NCBI RefSeq assembly: GCF_019200975.1
Contig: NZ_JAHTMR010000009.1
Span: 166,909-230,908, forward strand
Source of the DNA: Pseudomonas sp. PD9R
GTDB taxonomy: Bacteria; Pseudomonadota; Gammaproteobacteria; Pseudomonadales; Pseudomonadaceae
Reading direction: 5' to 3'
DNA length: 64,000 bases
Positions 43,495-52,336 of the stretch are shown here, in pieces. The position numbers and the translations under genes are program-made. Every line of letters starts with the position of its first letter. Positions within the stretch are counted from its first letter, which is position 1. The notes under the pieces are model-generated. The model saw only the letters and a list, made by a program, of their open reading frames with translations. It searched no databases and was not told where the DNA came from.

Positions 43495-44730
43495 ATGCCG
43501 GGCGTTTCGGTGCGGGCGCGGGTCGAGCAGGTTTATCGCGATGAGTCGCGGCGAATCCTGGCGACGCTGATCCGCTTGCTCGGCGATTTCGACCTCGCTG
43601 AAGAAGCCTTGCACGAGGCGTTTTTCGTCGCGGTCGAGCGCTGGCAGCAGGACGGCGTGCCGGATAATCCGCGCACCTGGCTGGTGTCTACCGGGCGTTT
43701 CAAGGCCATCGACGTGTTGCGGCGGCGCGCACGCTTCGCCGCATCTCGCCCGTTGTTGATCGCGCAACTGGAGGCGCTGGAGCAGGCCGACTGGAGTGAC
43801 GAAGACGTGGAAGATGATCGCCTGCGCCTGATCTTTACCTGTTGTCACCCGGCACTGGCGGCGGACGCCCAAGTCCCGTTGACCCTGCGCGAAGTCTGCG
43901 ACCTGACCACGGAAGAAATCGCCCGGGCCTTTCTTTCGGCACCGGCCACCATCGCCCAGCGCATCGTGCGCGCCAAGGCGAAAATCCGCGACGCGAAAAT
44001 CCCCTACCAAGTGCCGTCCCTCGCAGAACTGCCCGAACGCCTCGACAGCGTGCTGCGGGTGATTTATCTGGTGTTCAACGAAGGCTATTCAGCGTCGGTC
44101 GGTGCGCAGGTAACTCGCGAAGATTTGACCCGTGAAGCCATTCGCCTGGGTCGTCTGTTGATGGAGTTGTTGCCTGAACCGGAAGTCATGGGATTGCTGG
44201 CGCTGATGTTGCTGCATGAATCCCGGCGCATGGCCCGGACATCCTCGAACGGCGAACTGATTTTGCTGGATGAGCAGGATCGTCATGTGTGGGACCGCGA
44301 GATGATTGCCGAAGGTTGTGCGCTGGTGGAGCGGGCGTTGGGCACTCGCCGATTTGGCCCGTATTGCTTGCAGGCGGCGATTGCGGCGGTGCATGCCGAA
44401 GCGCCGTCGGTGGATGAAACCGATTGGGTACAGATCGTCGGGCTGTATGACGTACTGCTGCAGACGATGCCATCGCCGGTGATCGAATTGAACCGCGCGG
44501 CGGCCATGTCCAAACGCGATGGTCCGTTGGCGGGGCTGGCGCTGGTCGAGGCAATTCTGGCGCGGGGGGAACTGCTGGATTATCACCTGGCGCATTCGGC
44601 GCGGGCGGAGTTTTGTCGGCAGTTGGGCAGGGTGGAGCAAGCGCGGGAGGCGTATGAGCGGGCGCTTGAGTTGACGCAGCAAGTGCCGGAACGGCGGTTT
44701 ATCGAGGGGCGGCTCAAGGAACTGGAATAG
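43495..44730 (+). CDS. ECF42-group RNA polymerase sigma factor with C-terminal extension (DUF6596)
   Basis: 411 residues, twice the length of a normal ECF sigma. Region 2 is near residues 10-80 (YRDESRRILATLIRLLGDFD and TGRFKAIDVLRRR), region 4 near 115-165 (TLREVCDLTTEEIARAFLSA followed by TIAQRIVRAKAKI). The rest carries LVFNEGYSAS (about 185) and a TPR-like helical extension (RAEFCRQLGRVEQAREAYER near the end), the mark of ECF42, which regulates without a classic anti-sigma factor. Coupled to the YciI gene upstream. Confidence 0.93.
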   Translation: MPGVSVRARVEQVYRDESRRILATLIRLLGDFDLAEEALHEAFFVAVERWQQDGVPDNPRTWLVSTGRFKAIDVLRRRARFAASRPLLIAQLEALEQADWSDEDVEDDRLRLIFTCCHPALAADAQVPLTLREVCDLTTEEIARAFLSAPATIAQRIVRAKAKIRDAKIPYQVPSLAELPERLDSVLRVIYLVFNEGYSASVGAQVTREDLTREAIRLGRLLMELLPEPEVMGLLALMLLHESRRMARTSSNGELILLDEQDRHVWDREMIAEGCALVERALGTRRFGPYCLQAAIAAVHAEAPSVDETDWVQIVGLYDVLLQTMPSPVIELNRAAAMSKRDGPLAGLALVEAILARGELLDYHLAHSARAEFCRQLGRVEQAREAYERALELTQQVPERRFIEGRLKELE

Positions 44731-44759
44731 CTTGGGATCTGTTGTGTGGCTGCTGGCCT

Positions 44760-44827
44760 CTTCGCGGGCAAGCCTCGCTCCTACAGGTATCGAATAAACC
44801 CTGTAGGAGCGAGGCTTGCCCGCGAAT
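44760..44827. repeat. REPIN (GAGCGAGGCTTGCCCGCG type)
   Basis: TCGCGGGCAAGCCTCGCTCC and GGAGCGAGGCTTGCCCGCGA are exact inverse copies around a short loop; a subtype not seen as a pair elsewhere here. Confidence 0.9.
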
Positions 44828-44837
44828 GGCCACGCCG

Positions 44838-45692
44838 CTATTCCAACATCTTGCCCAACAACCAGCTCCCCGCCGGCCCCGGCGGATGCAGCCGCGACCA
44901 CAGGGCATCCACCGACACCGTTTTCGGCCAGCCACGCACTTGCAGCTCCAGCAAAGTGCCCGGTCCAAACCGCTCTACCAGCCAGCGGGGCAACGGTGCC
45001 CAGCCGAATCCGCCCTGGGCCATTTCCAGCAGCATCAAGTAACTCGGGGCTGACCAGACGCGACCCTTAGCTCGGCTTTCATAGGGATTGACGATGGTCG
45101 CCAGGCGTAACTCGCGATGCTGTTGCAACTGCTCCTGATTGACCTTTTTCAGCAGGGCCAAGGGATGTTGGGGAGAGACGAACAAAGCAATGTCCGTGCG
45201 TTCGTCCACTGTCGAGCTGACCAGGTCTGGCGGATAACTGTCCTGCATTTCGGCGAAGGCCACCTGCGCCCGGCCGCTCTGAACCAGCGACACCAGGTCA
45301 TCACATTCAGCGATCAGGCATTCGAGTTCCAGGTCCGGATAACGCTGCTCGAAGGCACTGAGCGACGCTTCGAATCGGTCGGACTGGTAAGTGTCGGAAA
45401 GCGCCACGGTCAGCTTCGCCTCGACCCCTTGGGACAGTTGGCTGGCGGTCATTTCCAGGCGGCTGGTGGCGGCGAGAATGTCCTCGGCGCGTTGCAGCAT
45501 CACATGCCCGGCCGGGGTGAGCGTGGGCTTGCGGCTGCTGCGGTCGAACAACGTCAGATTGAGGTCGATCTCCAGGCTGGCTACCGCCGCGCTGATGGTC
45601 GACTGACTGCGCCCCAATTTACGCGCCGCGGCAGAAAACGAACCTTGAGTCGCGGCCTGGACGAACGCCTGTAACACTTCCTGGGAAGCCAT
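44838..45692 (-). CDS. LysR-family transcriptional regulator (next to PACE efflux gene)
   Basis: 284 residues. The winged helix-turn-helix is FVQAATQGSFSAAARKLGRS followed by QSTISAAVASLE (about 11-42), and the rest is the two-lobed effector domain (AKLTVALSDTYQSDRFEASL onward). It is divergent from the PACE efflux gene with about 90 bp between them, the usual layout for a LysR activator of its neighbour. Confidence 0.92.
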   Translation of the reverse strand: MASQEVLQAFVQAATQGSFSAAARKLGRSQSTISAAVASLEIDLNLTLFDRSSRKPTLTPAGHVMLQRAEDILAATSRLEMTASQLSQGVEAKLTVALSDTYQSDRFEASLSAFEQRYPDLELECLIAECDDLVSLVQSGRAQVAFAEMQDSYPPDLVSSTVDERTDIALFVSPQHPLALLKKVNQEQLQQHRELRLATIVNPYESRAKGRVWSAPSYLMLLEMAQGGFGWAPLPRWLVERFGPGTLLELQVRGWPKTVSVDALWSRLHPPGPAGSWLLGKMLE

Positions 45693-45782
45693 GAACTATC
45701 GCCTTGATCGATGGTTATTGGTTATGAAGTATCGATGCGATGTAAGACCATGGCAACCACAGTCACTCAAGGGGGGCAGGCC

Positions 45783-46223
45783 ATGAGCGCCAACAAATCC
45801 ATCACTGAACGTATTTTCCAGGCCATCGGTTTCGAGTTGCTGGCCATTTTGATTTGTACGCCGTTACTGGCATGGATCATGGACAAACCGATGCTGGAGA
45901 TGGGCGTCGTCACCCTCGTCATAGCGGCCCTTGCCCTGGCCTGGAACGTGGTCTTCAACGGCTTTTTCGATCGGCTGCTCAAGCGTTTCGCGATTGTGCA
46001 TAGCGCCTGGGTCCGCGTGGTGCATGCGCTGTTGTTCGAAGGCGGCCTGGTTGCACTCGGCGTGCCGCTGATTGCCTGGTGGCTGAACATCAGCCTGTGG
46101 CAGGCGTTCTTGCTGGACATTGGCGTGCTGCTGTTTTTCCTGCCTTACACCTACGTTTACCACTGGGTGTATGACGTGGTTCGGGAGCGGCTTGTAATAC
46201 GCAGCAGGGTTTGTGAAGGGTAA
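45783..46223 (+). CDS. PACE-family multidrug efflux protein (AceI-like)
   Basis: 146 residues with four membrane segments arranged as two tandem bacterial transmembrane pair domains: ERIFQAIGFELLAILICTPL then LVIAALALAWNVVFNGFFDR, and RVVHALLFEGGLVALGVPLI then LLDIGVLLFFLPYTYVYHWV. The conserved helix-1 Glu (GFE) and the second-repeat FEGG are present. Family members export chlorhexidine and other biocides. ATG 45783 follows a GGGGGGCAGG run; an in-frame ATG at 45750 is possible. Confidence 0.9.
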   Translation: MSANKSITERIFQAIGFELLAILICTPLLAWIMDKPMLEMGVVTLVIAALALAWNVVFNGFFDRLLKRFAIVHSAWVRVVHALLFEGGLVALGVPLIAWWLNISLWQAFLLDIGVLLFFLPYTYVYHWVYDVVRERLVIRSRVCEG

Positions 46224-46226
46224 AAG

Positions 46227-46303
46227 CCAAAGATCGTAGCCTTCGGCAGCGCCTACATTTGGAATGCGTTCCCTGTAGGAGCTGCCGAAGGCTGCGATTT
46301 TTT
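46227..46303. repeat. REPIN at the 5' edge of a LysR remnant
   Basis: AAAGATCGTAGCCTTCGGCA and inverted GCTGCCGAAGGCTGCGATTT. The decayed LysR sequence begins immediately to its right. Confidence 0.88.
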
Positions 46304-46304
46304 C

Positions 46305-46709
46305 AACTGCGTTAGCCCAGGGTATGTGCAGCAGTATGGCGTGCCGGAGCGGCTGGAGGATCTTGCGCAACATCGGCTGGTGCATTACGTCGGTGTGCTG
46401 GGTGCGCGGTCTGAAGGGTTTGTCTACGAGGCGTAAGGCAAGCTACAACGACTGCCGATGAGCGGGAGTGTCACGGTCAACAGCACCGATGCCTACGAGT
46501 CGGCGTGCCTGGGGGGTTTCGGTCTGATCCAGGCGCCGAGGATGGGCATGCACCCGTACTTGCTCAGCGGTGAACTGGTGGCGGTGTTGCCGCAGTTCAA
46601 TGCGCCGTCGATGGAGGTGTCGCTGCTGTATGCCCGGCAACGGCATTTGCCGCTGCGGGTGAGAGTGTTCATGGATTGGTTGGGGAAAATCATCCAGTCC
46701 ATGACGTAG
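46305..46709 (+). pseudogene. LysR-family regulator, C-terminal remnant
   Basis: The frame CVSPGYVQQYGVPERLEDLA and QHRLVHYVGVL, an in-frame TAA at 46434, then LPMSGSVTVNSTDAYESACL and VRVFMDWLGKIIQ is the effector-binding lobe of a LysR regulator of the CrgA/DhcR type. The N-terminal DNA-binding half is missing and a REPIN sits at the break. The 83-codon ORF after the stop (ATG 46458) is probably not functional. Confidence 0.85.
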
Positions 46710-46718
46710 CACATTACC

Positions 46719-46811
46719 CTGCGGGAGCGAGCTTGCTCGCGATGAGGTCAAAACATGCAACATCCATGTTGACTGTCAGATTGCAATCGCGAGCAAGCTC
46801 GCTCCCACAGT
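46719..46811. repeat. REPIN (GAGCGAGCTTGCTCGC type)
   Basis: GCGGGAGCGAGCTTGCTCGC and inverted GCGAGCAAGCTCGCTCCCAC flank a loop with ACATGCAACATCCATGTTG-like self-pairing. Separates the LysR remnant from pitA. Confidence 0.88.
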
Positions 46812-46823
46812 GTTTTGCGGTGT

Positions 46824-48437
46824 TCAGAAGATTTGGGTGAACAACCAATACAGGCTGCCCGACAACAAAATCGCCGCCGGCAAGGTCAGCACCCAGGCCA
46901 TCAGCAGGTTGCGGATGGTCTTCATCTGCAGGCCGCCGCCATTGGCGACCATGGTCCCGGCCACGCCTGACGACAACACGTGAGTGGTCGATACCGGCAA
47001 GCCGAACATGTCAGCGGCGCCGATGGTCAGCATGGCCACGGTTTCCGCCGAAGCGCCTTGGGCGTAGGTCAGATGGGTCTTGCCGATCTTCTCGCCGACC
47101 GTCACCACGATGCGCTTCCAGCCGACCATGGTGCCCAGGCCCAGGGCGATGGCCACCGCGATTTTCACCCACAACGGAATAAAGCGCGTGGCGTTGTCGA
47201 TCTGTTGCTTGAACAGTTGCAGCTTGCCGGTGGTGTCGGCGTCGAAAGTGCCGACCTTGTTCTTGTCCATCAGGCGAATGGTTTCGCTGGTCAGGTACAT
47301 GTCGTTACGCACGTTGCCCATGGCCTCGGCCGGAACTTTCGACAGCGAACCGTAACCCTTCACTTCGTTACCAATGTTGCCCGTCAGCGCGGCGAGCGCA
47401 GGAACCAGTTGCGGCGTGACTTCCTTGGTCCGCACGTAATCGGACAACACCGGGCGCGGATCGGCCGGCGCCGGCAGTGGCGCAGCTTTGACCAGCGCTT
47501 GCTGGGTGACTTCGGCGACGGCCGCGAACTGCAACGCCTGGTCCGCCGGCATGGTGCGGTTCAGTGCGTAGGCCATCGGCAGAGTGCCGACCAGAATCAG
47601 CATGATCAGGCCCATGCCTTTCTGACCGTCGTTGGAACCGTGGGCGAACGACACACCGGTGCACGTCAGGATCAGCAGGCCTCGAATCCACCACGGTGGC
47701 GGGGTTTCGCCTTTAGGTTCTTTGTACAGCGCGCGGTTCTTGACGAAGGCACGCAAGGCGAGCAACAACAGGGCTGCGCAGCCGAAGCCGACCAGTGGCG
47801 AAAGCAGCAGGGCGTAACCGATCTTGGTTGCTTGCGCCCAGTCCACACCGCTGGTGCCGTCGCGTCCGTGCATCAGCGCGTTGGCGACGCCGACGCCGAT
47901 GATCGAACCGATCAAAGTGTGCGACGACGACGCCGGCAGGCCCAGCCACCAGGTGCCGAGGTTCCACAGGATCGCCGCGATCAGCAGGGCGAAGATCATG
48001 GCGAACCCGGCGGATGAACCGACTTGCAGGATCAGCTCCACCGGCAGCAGCGCGATGATGCCGAACGCCACGGCACCGCTGGACAGCAACACGCCGAGGA
48101 AGTTGAAAAAGCCGGACCAGACCACCGCGAAGTTCGGCGGCAACGAGTTGGTGTAAATCACTGTGGCGACGGCGTTGGCGGTGTCGTGGAAGCCATTGAC
48201 GAACTCGAAGCCAAGCGCGATCAACAATGCCACGCCCAACAACAGGAACGGCGTCCAGGTGGTGACCACCGTGCCGAGTTCGTGCATGTCGTGCATCAGG
48301 CTGTATGCAGTGAACAGCAAGCCGATGGACAGCACGGCAAAAAACACCACGATGGTCAGCAGGCCGGGTTTCTTGTCGAATTGTGGCTTGGCGCTACCGG
48401 CGGATACCGGGGCGGCGGTGAAGGAGGGCGTAGCCAT
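46824..48437 (-). CDS. pitA: Low-affinity inorganic phosphate transporter (Pit family)
   Basis: 537-residue inner-membrane H+/metal-phosphate symporter. The two inverted Pit signatures are visible: GFHDTANAVATVIYTNSLP (about 84) and SFAHGSNDGQKGMGLIM (about 265), plus PASSSHTLIGSIIGVGVANA near 160 and VSTTHVLSSGVAGTM near the end. ATG 48437 was chosen over 48446 because AGGA is 8 bp upstream of it and touches the other. Monocistronic, bounded by REPINs on both sides. Confidence 0.93.
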   Translation of the reverse strand: MATPSFTAAPVSAGSAKPQFDKKPGLLTIVVFFAVLSIGLLFTAYSLMHDMHELGTVVTTWTPFLLLGVALLIALGFEFVNGFHDTANAVATVIYTNSLPPNFAVVWSGFFNFLGVLLSSGAVAFGIIALLPVELILQVGSSAGFAMIFALLIAAILWNLGTWWLGLPASSSHTLIGSIIGVGVANALMHGRDGTSGVDWAQATKIGYALLLSPLVGFGCAALLLLALRAFVKNRALYKEPKGETPPPWWIRGLLILTCTGVSFAHGSNDGQKGMGLIMLILVGTLPMAYALNRTMPADQALQFAAVAEVTQQALVKAAPLPAPADPRPVLSDYVRTKEVTPQLVPALAALTGNIGNEVKGYGSLSKVPAEAMGNVRNDMYLTSETIRLMDKNKVGTFDADTTGKLQLFKQQIDNATRFIPLWVKIAVAIALGLGTMVGWKRIVVTVGEKIGKTHLTYAQGASAETVAMLTIGAADMFGLPVSTTHVLSSGVAGTMVANGGGLQMKTIRNLLMAWVLTLPAAILLSGSLYWLFTQIF

Positions 48438-48538
48438 CACGGACATTCCTGAGGAGGGAAGGAGTACCCGTGATAATCGTTGCCAATTGTTACAGGGAGA
48501 CAGCTTTGGGTCAGTGTTTGCGGTTTTTAAAAGCAAAA

Positions 48539-48618
48539 TCAACAGATCGAAGCCTGCGCCAGCTCCTTCATTGAAATGCGATCCCTGTAGGAGCTGACGC
48601 AGGCTGCGATCTGTTGAT
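48539..48618. repeat. REPIN between pitA and the CorA-type gene
   Basis: CAACAGATCGAAGCCTGCGC and inverted GACGCAGGCTGCGATCTGTT. Both tails read AACAGATC/GATCTGTT instead of the usual AAAAGATC/GATCTTTT, a compensatory change that keeps pairing. Confidence 0.88.
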
Positions 48619-48619
48619 C

Positions 48620-49642
48620 CTAATAATCCCCGCGCTTGCGAAACGCCCACCGCCCGGCAATCAACGTAAACGTCGCCACTAATGCCACCAGAATCCAGAA
48701 CCCTTCCGGGTCTTGGGAAAGCGGCACCCCACCAACGTTCATGCCAAAGAAACCGGCGATGATGTTGATCGGCAGCGCCAGCACCGTCACCACGGTCAAC
48801 GTAAACAGCGTGCGGTTGCTTTGTTCGTTGAGGTTGGCGGCGATTTCTTCCTGCAACAGCTTGATCCGTTCGCCCAGTGCCGTCAGGTCGTTGATGATCA
48901 GCGCGAACTCCTCGGTGGACTTGCGCAGCTCCTTCACGTCTTCCTTTTGCAGCCATGGCGGCGGTCGGTTAAGCAGGCGCAGCAACGACCCCGGCTCCAG
49001 CGCCAACAGACGTTGCAGGCGCACCAGCACCCGGCGGTTGGCACCTAGCTCGGCGCGATTGGTCGACAAACGTGAGGACAGCAACTCATCTTCGATCTGG
49101 TCCACGCTCAGGCTGGTTTTGCGCACGATCTGCGTCAGCACTTCGCCCTGATCGCGCAGCAGGTGCACCAGCAATTCCAACGGTGAGCGAAAGCACTCGC
49201 CGGCCTTCACTGACGAACGCAACTTGTCCACCGAGTGCAGCGGCTGCAGGCGTGCGCTGATGATCAGCCGACTGCGCGCACACACCCACAGCGTCGAGAC
49301 ATCCGACGAAACCATGCTGCTGAGGTTGAACACCACGTCGTTGACCACCGCCAACAGCGCCGAATCGACATGCTCGATGCGCGTCGAGCGTGAACCTTCA
49401 TGCAAGGCTTCGAAAAACTCGTCGGGCAATTCCAGATGGCTTTTCATCCAGCGCTCGCACGCGGCATGGGCGAGGTTCAGGTGCAGCCAGAGGAATTCGT
49501 CGCTGTCGTCCGGTTGTTGCAGGATCTGCAGAGCCTTGGCCGAGTCAATCTCTCGACCCCGTTCACCGGGGCGAAAACTGAAACCGTAAAGCAGGCCGAA
49601 CAGGTCCGGGTCGCGATGGCTTTGATCGATGCTGTGATTCAT
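48620..49642 (-). CDS. zntB: CorA-family divalent metal transporter (ZntB-like)
   Basis: 340-residue inner-membrane channel/transporter. A long cytoplasmic N-terminal funnel with helices (residues 1-265) is followed by two membrane segments, LFTLTVVTVLALPINIIAGF and WILVALVATFTLIAGRWAF, with the family GMN motif at FGMNVGGVPL between them. The C-terminal end RKRGDY is basic. The GMNVGG form and overall length are closer to ZntB than to Mg2+-specific CorA, so Zn2+ transport is likely but not proved. Confidence 0.88.
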   Translation of the reverse strand: MNHSIDQSHRDPDLFGLLYGFSFRPGERGREIDSAKALQILQQPDDSDEFLWLHLNLAHAACERWMKSHLELPDEFFEALHEGSRSTRIEHVDSALLAVVNDVVFNLSSMVSSDVSTLWVCARSRLIISARLQPLHSVDKLRSSVKAGECFRSPLELLVHLLRDQGEVLTQIVRKTSLSVDQIEDELLSSRLSTNRAELGANRRVLVRLQRLLALEPGSLLRLLNRPPPWLQKEDVKELRKSTEEFALIINDLTALGERIKLLQEEIAANLNEQSNRTLFTLTVVTVLALPINIIAGFFGMNVGGVPLSQDPEGFWILVALVATFTLIAGRWAFRKRGDY

Positions 49643-49850
49643 GGGAGCTCGCAAGGGAAGGCGCCTGTCGCGGGTTTTACAGGTTCACTTGAGCCGCATC
49701 ATCGCAAGACTGTTTGACCGTTTTGTGACGATCTGGTGACGGGGTCGCGGGTATGTATCGGTGTTGAGGCCGAATGGCTACACAGTCGATCTCAAGCGCG
49801 GTCAGGGTCTGTCGATGATGGGAAACGTCGAACCACATTGGAGACCGCCC

Positions 49851-50291
49851 ATGGTCAGCATCACATCCGTATCGATCACCCAGCCGCTGTCGAGCACATC
49901 GACCACTTCGACCAACGCTAAGAACACTGAAGACACGTCGACGACGACGGCAACGACCACGGCATCCACCGACAGCACCAAGGTGTCCGCCGGTGGCGCA
50001 CCTGCGGCAGGTGGCAGCAGTTCCAGCAGCAGTGAAGAATCCGATTCGGTGAAGGCACTGCGCAAGCAGATCGCCGAGCTGCAAAAGCAGTTGCAGGAAC
50101 AACAGCAGCAACTGCAGGCCGCCCAGGCCAAGCAGGAAAGCGAAGATGCCAAGGCTGCCGATGTGGCGGCCGCTCAGTCGCAAATCGCATCGACATCCGC
50201 CTCGTTACAAACCGCCACGGCCTCGCTGTTGCAGGCATTGCAGAATGAGGGCGGCAGCACGTCCGGGTCTTTGGTCAGTACTTCAGCCTGA
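49851..50291 (+). CDS. FlxA-like coiled-coil protein
   Basis: 146 residues. The first 65 are Ser/Thr-rich and disordered (STSTTSTNAKNTEDTSTTTA). A coiled coil follows (SVKALRKQIAELQKQLQEQQ then QQLQAAQAKQ, about 77-108), and a Ser/Thr/Ala tail ends the protein. This matches the FlxA-like family, which has no known activity. ATG 49851 has TTGGAG 8 bp upstream; an in-frame upstream ATG at 49761 has none. Confidence 0.78.
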   Translation: MVSITSVSITQPLSSTSTTSTNAKNTEDTSTTTATTTASTDSTKVSAGGAPAAGGSSSSSSEESDSVKALRKQIAELQKQLQEQQQQLQAAQAKQESEDAKAADVAAAQSQIASTSASLQTATASLLQALQNEGGSTSGSLVSTSA

Positions 50292-50313
50292 CCCATCGAA
50301 TGACAGCAGATGC

Positions 50314-50351
50314 AAAAAAGCCGCACGATCCGAAAATCGTACGGCTTTTTT
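50314..50351. terminator. Bidirectional terminator between FlxA-like and PepSY genes
   Basis: AAAAAAGCCGCACGAT and ATCGTACGGCTTTTTT pair with one mismatch around CCGAAA, giving T-runs on both strands between converging genes. Confidence 0.92.
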
Positions 50352-50361
50352 GCTGCGTGCA

Positions 50362-50667
50362 TCAGTCCTGTTTGTTTTTCAGGACTTCACCGGTGGCGGC
50401 GTTCAAATCCACATCCCATTCAACACCCTTGGCATCGCGCAGTTCGACTTCGTACTCATAGAGATTGGAATGTTTATCCAGGTCGCTGTCGGTGATCGTG
50501 GCCCCCGGATGCAGTTTCAGCACGATCTGGTTCAGTTCTTCCAGTGGCTTGATCTTGCCATCCTTGACCAGTTGAGGAATCTGGTCGACGGGAACGTCGT
50601 GAGCCTGGGCCAAACCAGCGGTGAGGGTCAGGGTCGCGGCGGTGAATAGGGCAGTCAGGGTTTTCAT
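50362..50667 (-). CDS. PepSY-domain periplasmic protein
   Basis: 101 residues. The signal peptide is MKTLTALFTAATLTLTAGLA with cleavage after QA near residue 22. The PepSY fold is indicated by QLVKDGKIKPLEELNQIVLK and the C-terminal YEYEVELRDAKGVEWDVDLN then AATGEVLK. Members are periplasmic peptidase-inhibitor-like or sensor-modulating proteins, often controlled by two-component systems, none of which is adjacent. Confidence 0.9.
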   Translation of the reverse strand: MKTLTALFTAATLTLTAGLAQAHDVPVDQIPQLVKDGKIKPLEELNQIVLKLHPGATITDSDLDKHSNLYEYEVELRDAKGVEWDVDLNAATGEVLKNKQD

Positions 50668-50775
50668 GGGCTTCTTTCCTTGGGCGAGCTGTTTAAGTGA
50701 GATCAGGTTAGCTGGCGTAACTTAATCCACCCTTAAATTAACGATGCCTGCACCACTGTCATCGCGAGCGATGCA

Positions 50776-50810
50776 GCACCTGTGGGAGCGTGGCTTGCCC
50801 GCGATAGGGT
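50776..50810. repeat. Solitary REP (GGAGCGTGGCTTGCCCGCG)
   Basis: CTGTGGGAGCGTGGCTTGCC followed by CGCGATAGG, the same subtype as the pair at 44760. A degenerate half (CATCGCGAGCGATG) lies just upstream. Confidence 0.65.
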
Positions 50811-50837
50811 CGACTCGGTGCTGTGTCATGCACCCAA

Positions 50838-51965
50838 TCAAAACCCATTATTTTGCAGCACCTGTCCGACACTCGCCGCCGCCGGTCGTTTATAAAACTT
50901 CAACAACTCGCTGGCGCGGTTGGTGAAGATGCCGTCAACGCCAGCTTCCATGACCTTCTGGTAATCCACTGCATCGTCGACGGTGTAAACGTGCACCAGC
51001 ATTCCCTGATCATGGGTGTACTGGTTCATCCACGGTTTCACCAGGTCGGTGTAACTCTGATCGCCACCTTGGGTCAGCGCAGCGGACGGGCCGGTGCCGA
51101 TTGCGCCCTGGGCCTTGGCGTAGTCAATCCATTGCTGGAATTCAGCTTTGTCCTTCGGTTGCTGTTTGGCGTAATAAGCCGCTTTGTCCTGCTCGCCAGA
51201 ATCGGCAAAGCTCACCCTGGATTCAGGCTCGATACTGCCTTCGCCAACCCACAGCAGCAGGACCTTCGGCACCTGAGGCATTTCTTTTTGCAGCAATTCG
51301 AGGCTGCTCTTCTCGAAGGTTTGCAGCACCACCTTGCCGTGGCCCTGACCGACCGCCAGCTCGCTATTCGCCGGTTTCGAATCCGCCGGGATCAACCAGC
51401 CGCGCGCCTGAAGTTTGTCCTTGAGATCGCGTTCAATGCCGGGAAACTGCTTGGGCTCTTTGGTTTCAATGTAAAGACCTGGCTTATGCAGCGGATTGCC
51501 CTCGGCGATGTCGATGATTTCATCGAGGGTAAGGATTTTCAGGCCGACAAACGCGGGCCGGGCGCGATCCGGGTAAGCCGTGTTGAACCAGCTGCCGGCA
51601 TCCAGGGTTTTCAGTTCGGCGAGGGTGAACGCGTTGGCGGGACTGTCCTTGCGTTCGGGGAATTTTGTCGCGACGTCAGTGGTGCGTTGCAGCTTGTTGT
51701 CATGCAGGGCAAACAGCACGCCATCCTTGCTGCGTTGCAGGTCCATCTCCAGGTAATCGGCGCCGAGGTCGCGGGCTGTTTTATAAGCGGCGGCGGTTGA
51801 CTCCGGTGCGTCAAAAGATGCGCCACGATGGGCAATCACTGCCGGGTGCGGGATGCCCAAACTGGCGGCCAGCGCAGTTGGGTTGGGCTCGGTGGCGGCC
51901 TGCGCCTGGCCAAGGCCGAGCAGCAGGCTCAGCAGCAGGACGCTTTTGCTGAAGTTTGCGGGCAT
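50838..51965 (-). CDS. glpQ: Periplasmic glycerophosphodiester phosphodiesterase
   Basis: 375 residues. The signal peptide (VLLLSLLLGLGQAQA) is cleaved near residue 23. The TIM-barrel enzyme shows the catalytic His and Glu in IAHRGASFDAPESTAAAY (about 43-60), then ADYLEMDLQRSKDGVLFALH (Glu/Asp metal ligands and second His, about 68-87), and the GDPD insertion. It releases glycerol-3-phosphate from deacylated phospholipids. Monocistronic; no Pho box was searched for beyond eye inspection. Confidence 0.94.
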   Translation of the reverse strand: MPANFSKSVLLLSLLLGLGQAQAATEPNPTALAASLGIPHPAVIAHRGASFDAPESTAAAYKTARDLGADYLEMDLQRSKDGVLFALHDNKLQRTTDVATKFPERKDSPANAFTLAELKTLDAGSWFNTAYPDRARPAFVGLKILTLDEIIDIAEGNPLHKPGLYIETKEPKQFPGIERDLKDKLQARGWLIPADSKPANSELAVGQGHGKVVLQTFEKSSLELLQKEMPQVPKVLLLWVGEGSIEPESRVSFADSGEQDKAAYYAKQQPKDKAEFQQWIDYAKAQGAIGTGPSAALTQGGDQSYTDLVKPWMNQYTHDQGMLVHVYTVDDAVDYQKVMEAGVDGIFTNRASELLKFYKRPAAASVGQVLQNNGF

Positions 51966-52198
51966 GGTCGAGATCCTTTCGCGATGGTTTACGAAGACAT
52001 CTCTTTTAGCAACTGAGCGTGACAGGCGCTATCGCCAGACCGACATAAACTGCCGGTAGCAGATTTTTTCAGCGCATTTGTGCGGTTCTTTGCATTACTC
52101 TTGGCCTCGGCAACTTCCCCGGCAGAGGGAATTCCACTCGCCCACCTCGCGTGTAAACCATCGATCACCGGTCCTTGACGACCCCTTGTGAGGTTTCC

Positions 52199-52336
52199 AT
52201 GCGCATCACTTCCCAGCACATCTGCCAGGCCGCCGACCAACTCAAAGGCTTCGTCGGCCTCAATCGCAAAACCGGCCATTACATCGTTCGTTTCAGCGAA
52301 GACGGTCTAAAAAACACAGCATCAACTACAGCTTGA
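52199..52336 (+). CDS. Small ORF, probably a 3'-truncated conserved gene
   Basis: 45 codons beginning MRITSQHICQAADQLKGFVG and LNRKTGHYIVRFSEDGLKNT, then a short tail ASTTA. TGAGGT lies about 6 bp before the ATG. The first 37 residues look like a real, compact domain, but the frame ends abruptly and its last 11 bp overlap the end of the antisense ABM gene. It may be the surviving start of a longer gene cut short by the junction at about 52310. Confidence 0.5.
   Translation: MRITSQHICQAADQLKGFVGLNRKTGHYIVRFSEDGLKNTASTTA

Noticed and set aside
46980..48017. 345-codon plus-strand ORF across pitA
   Set aside because: Antisense shadow of the clear phosphate transporter gene.
48438..48956. N-terminal extension of pitA to 710 residues
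   Set aside because: The extra part runs through a REPIN and into the antisense of the CorA-type gene; the ribosome binding site supports the start at 48437.
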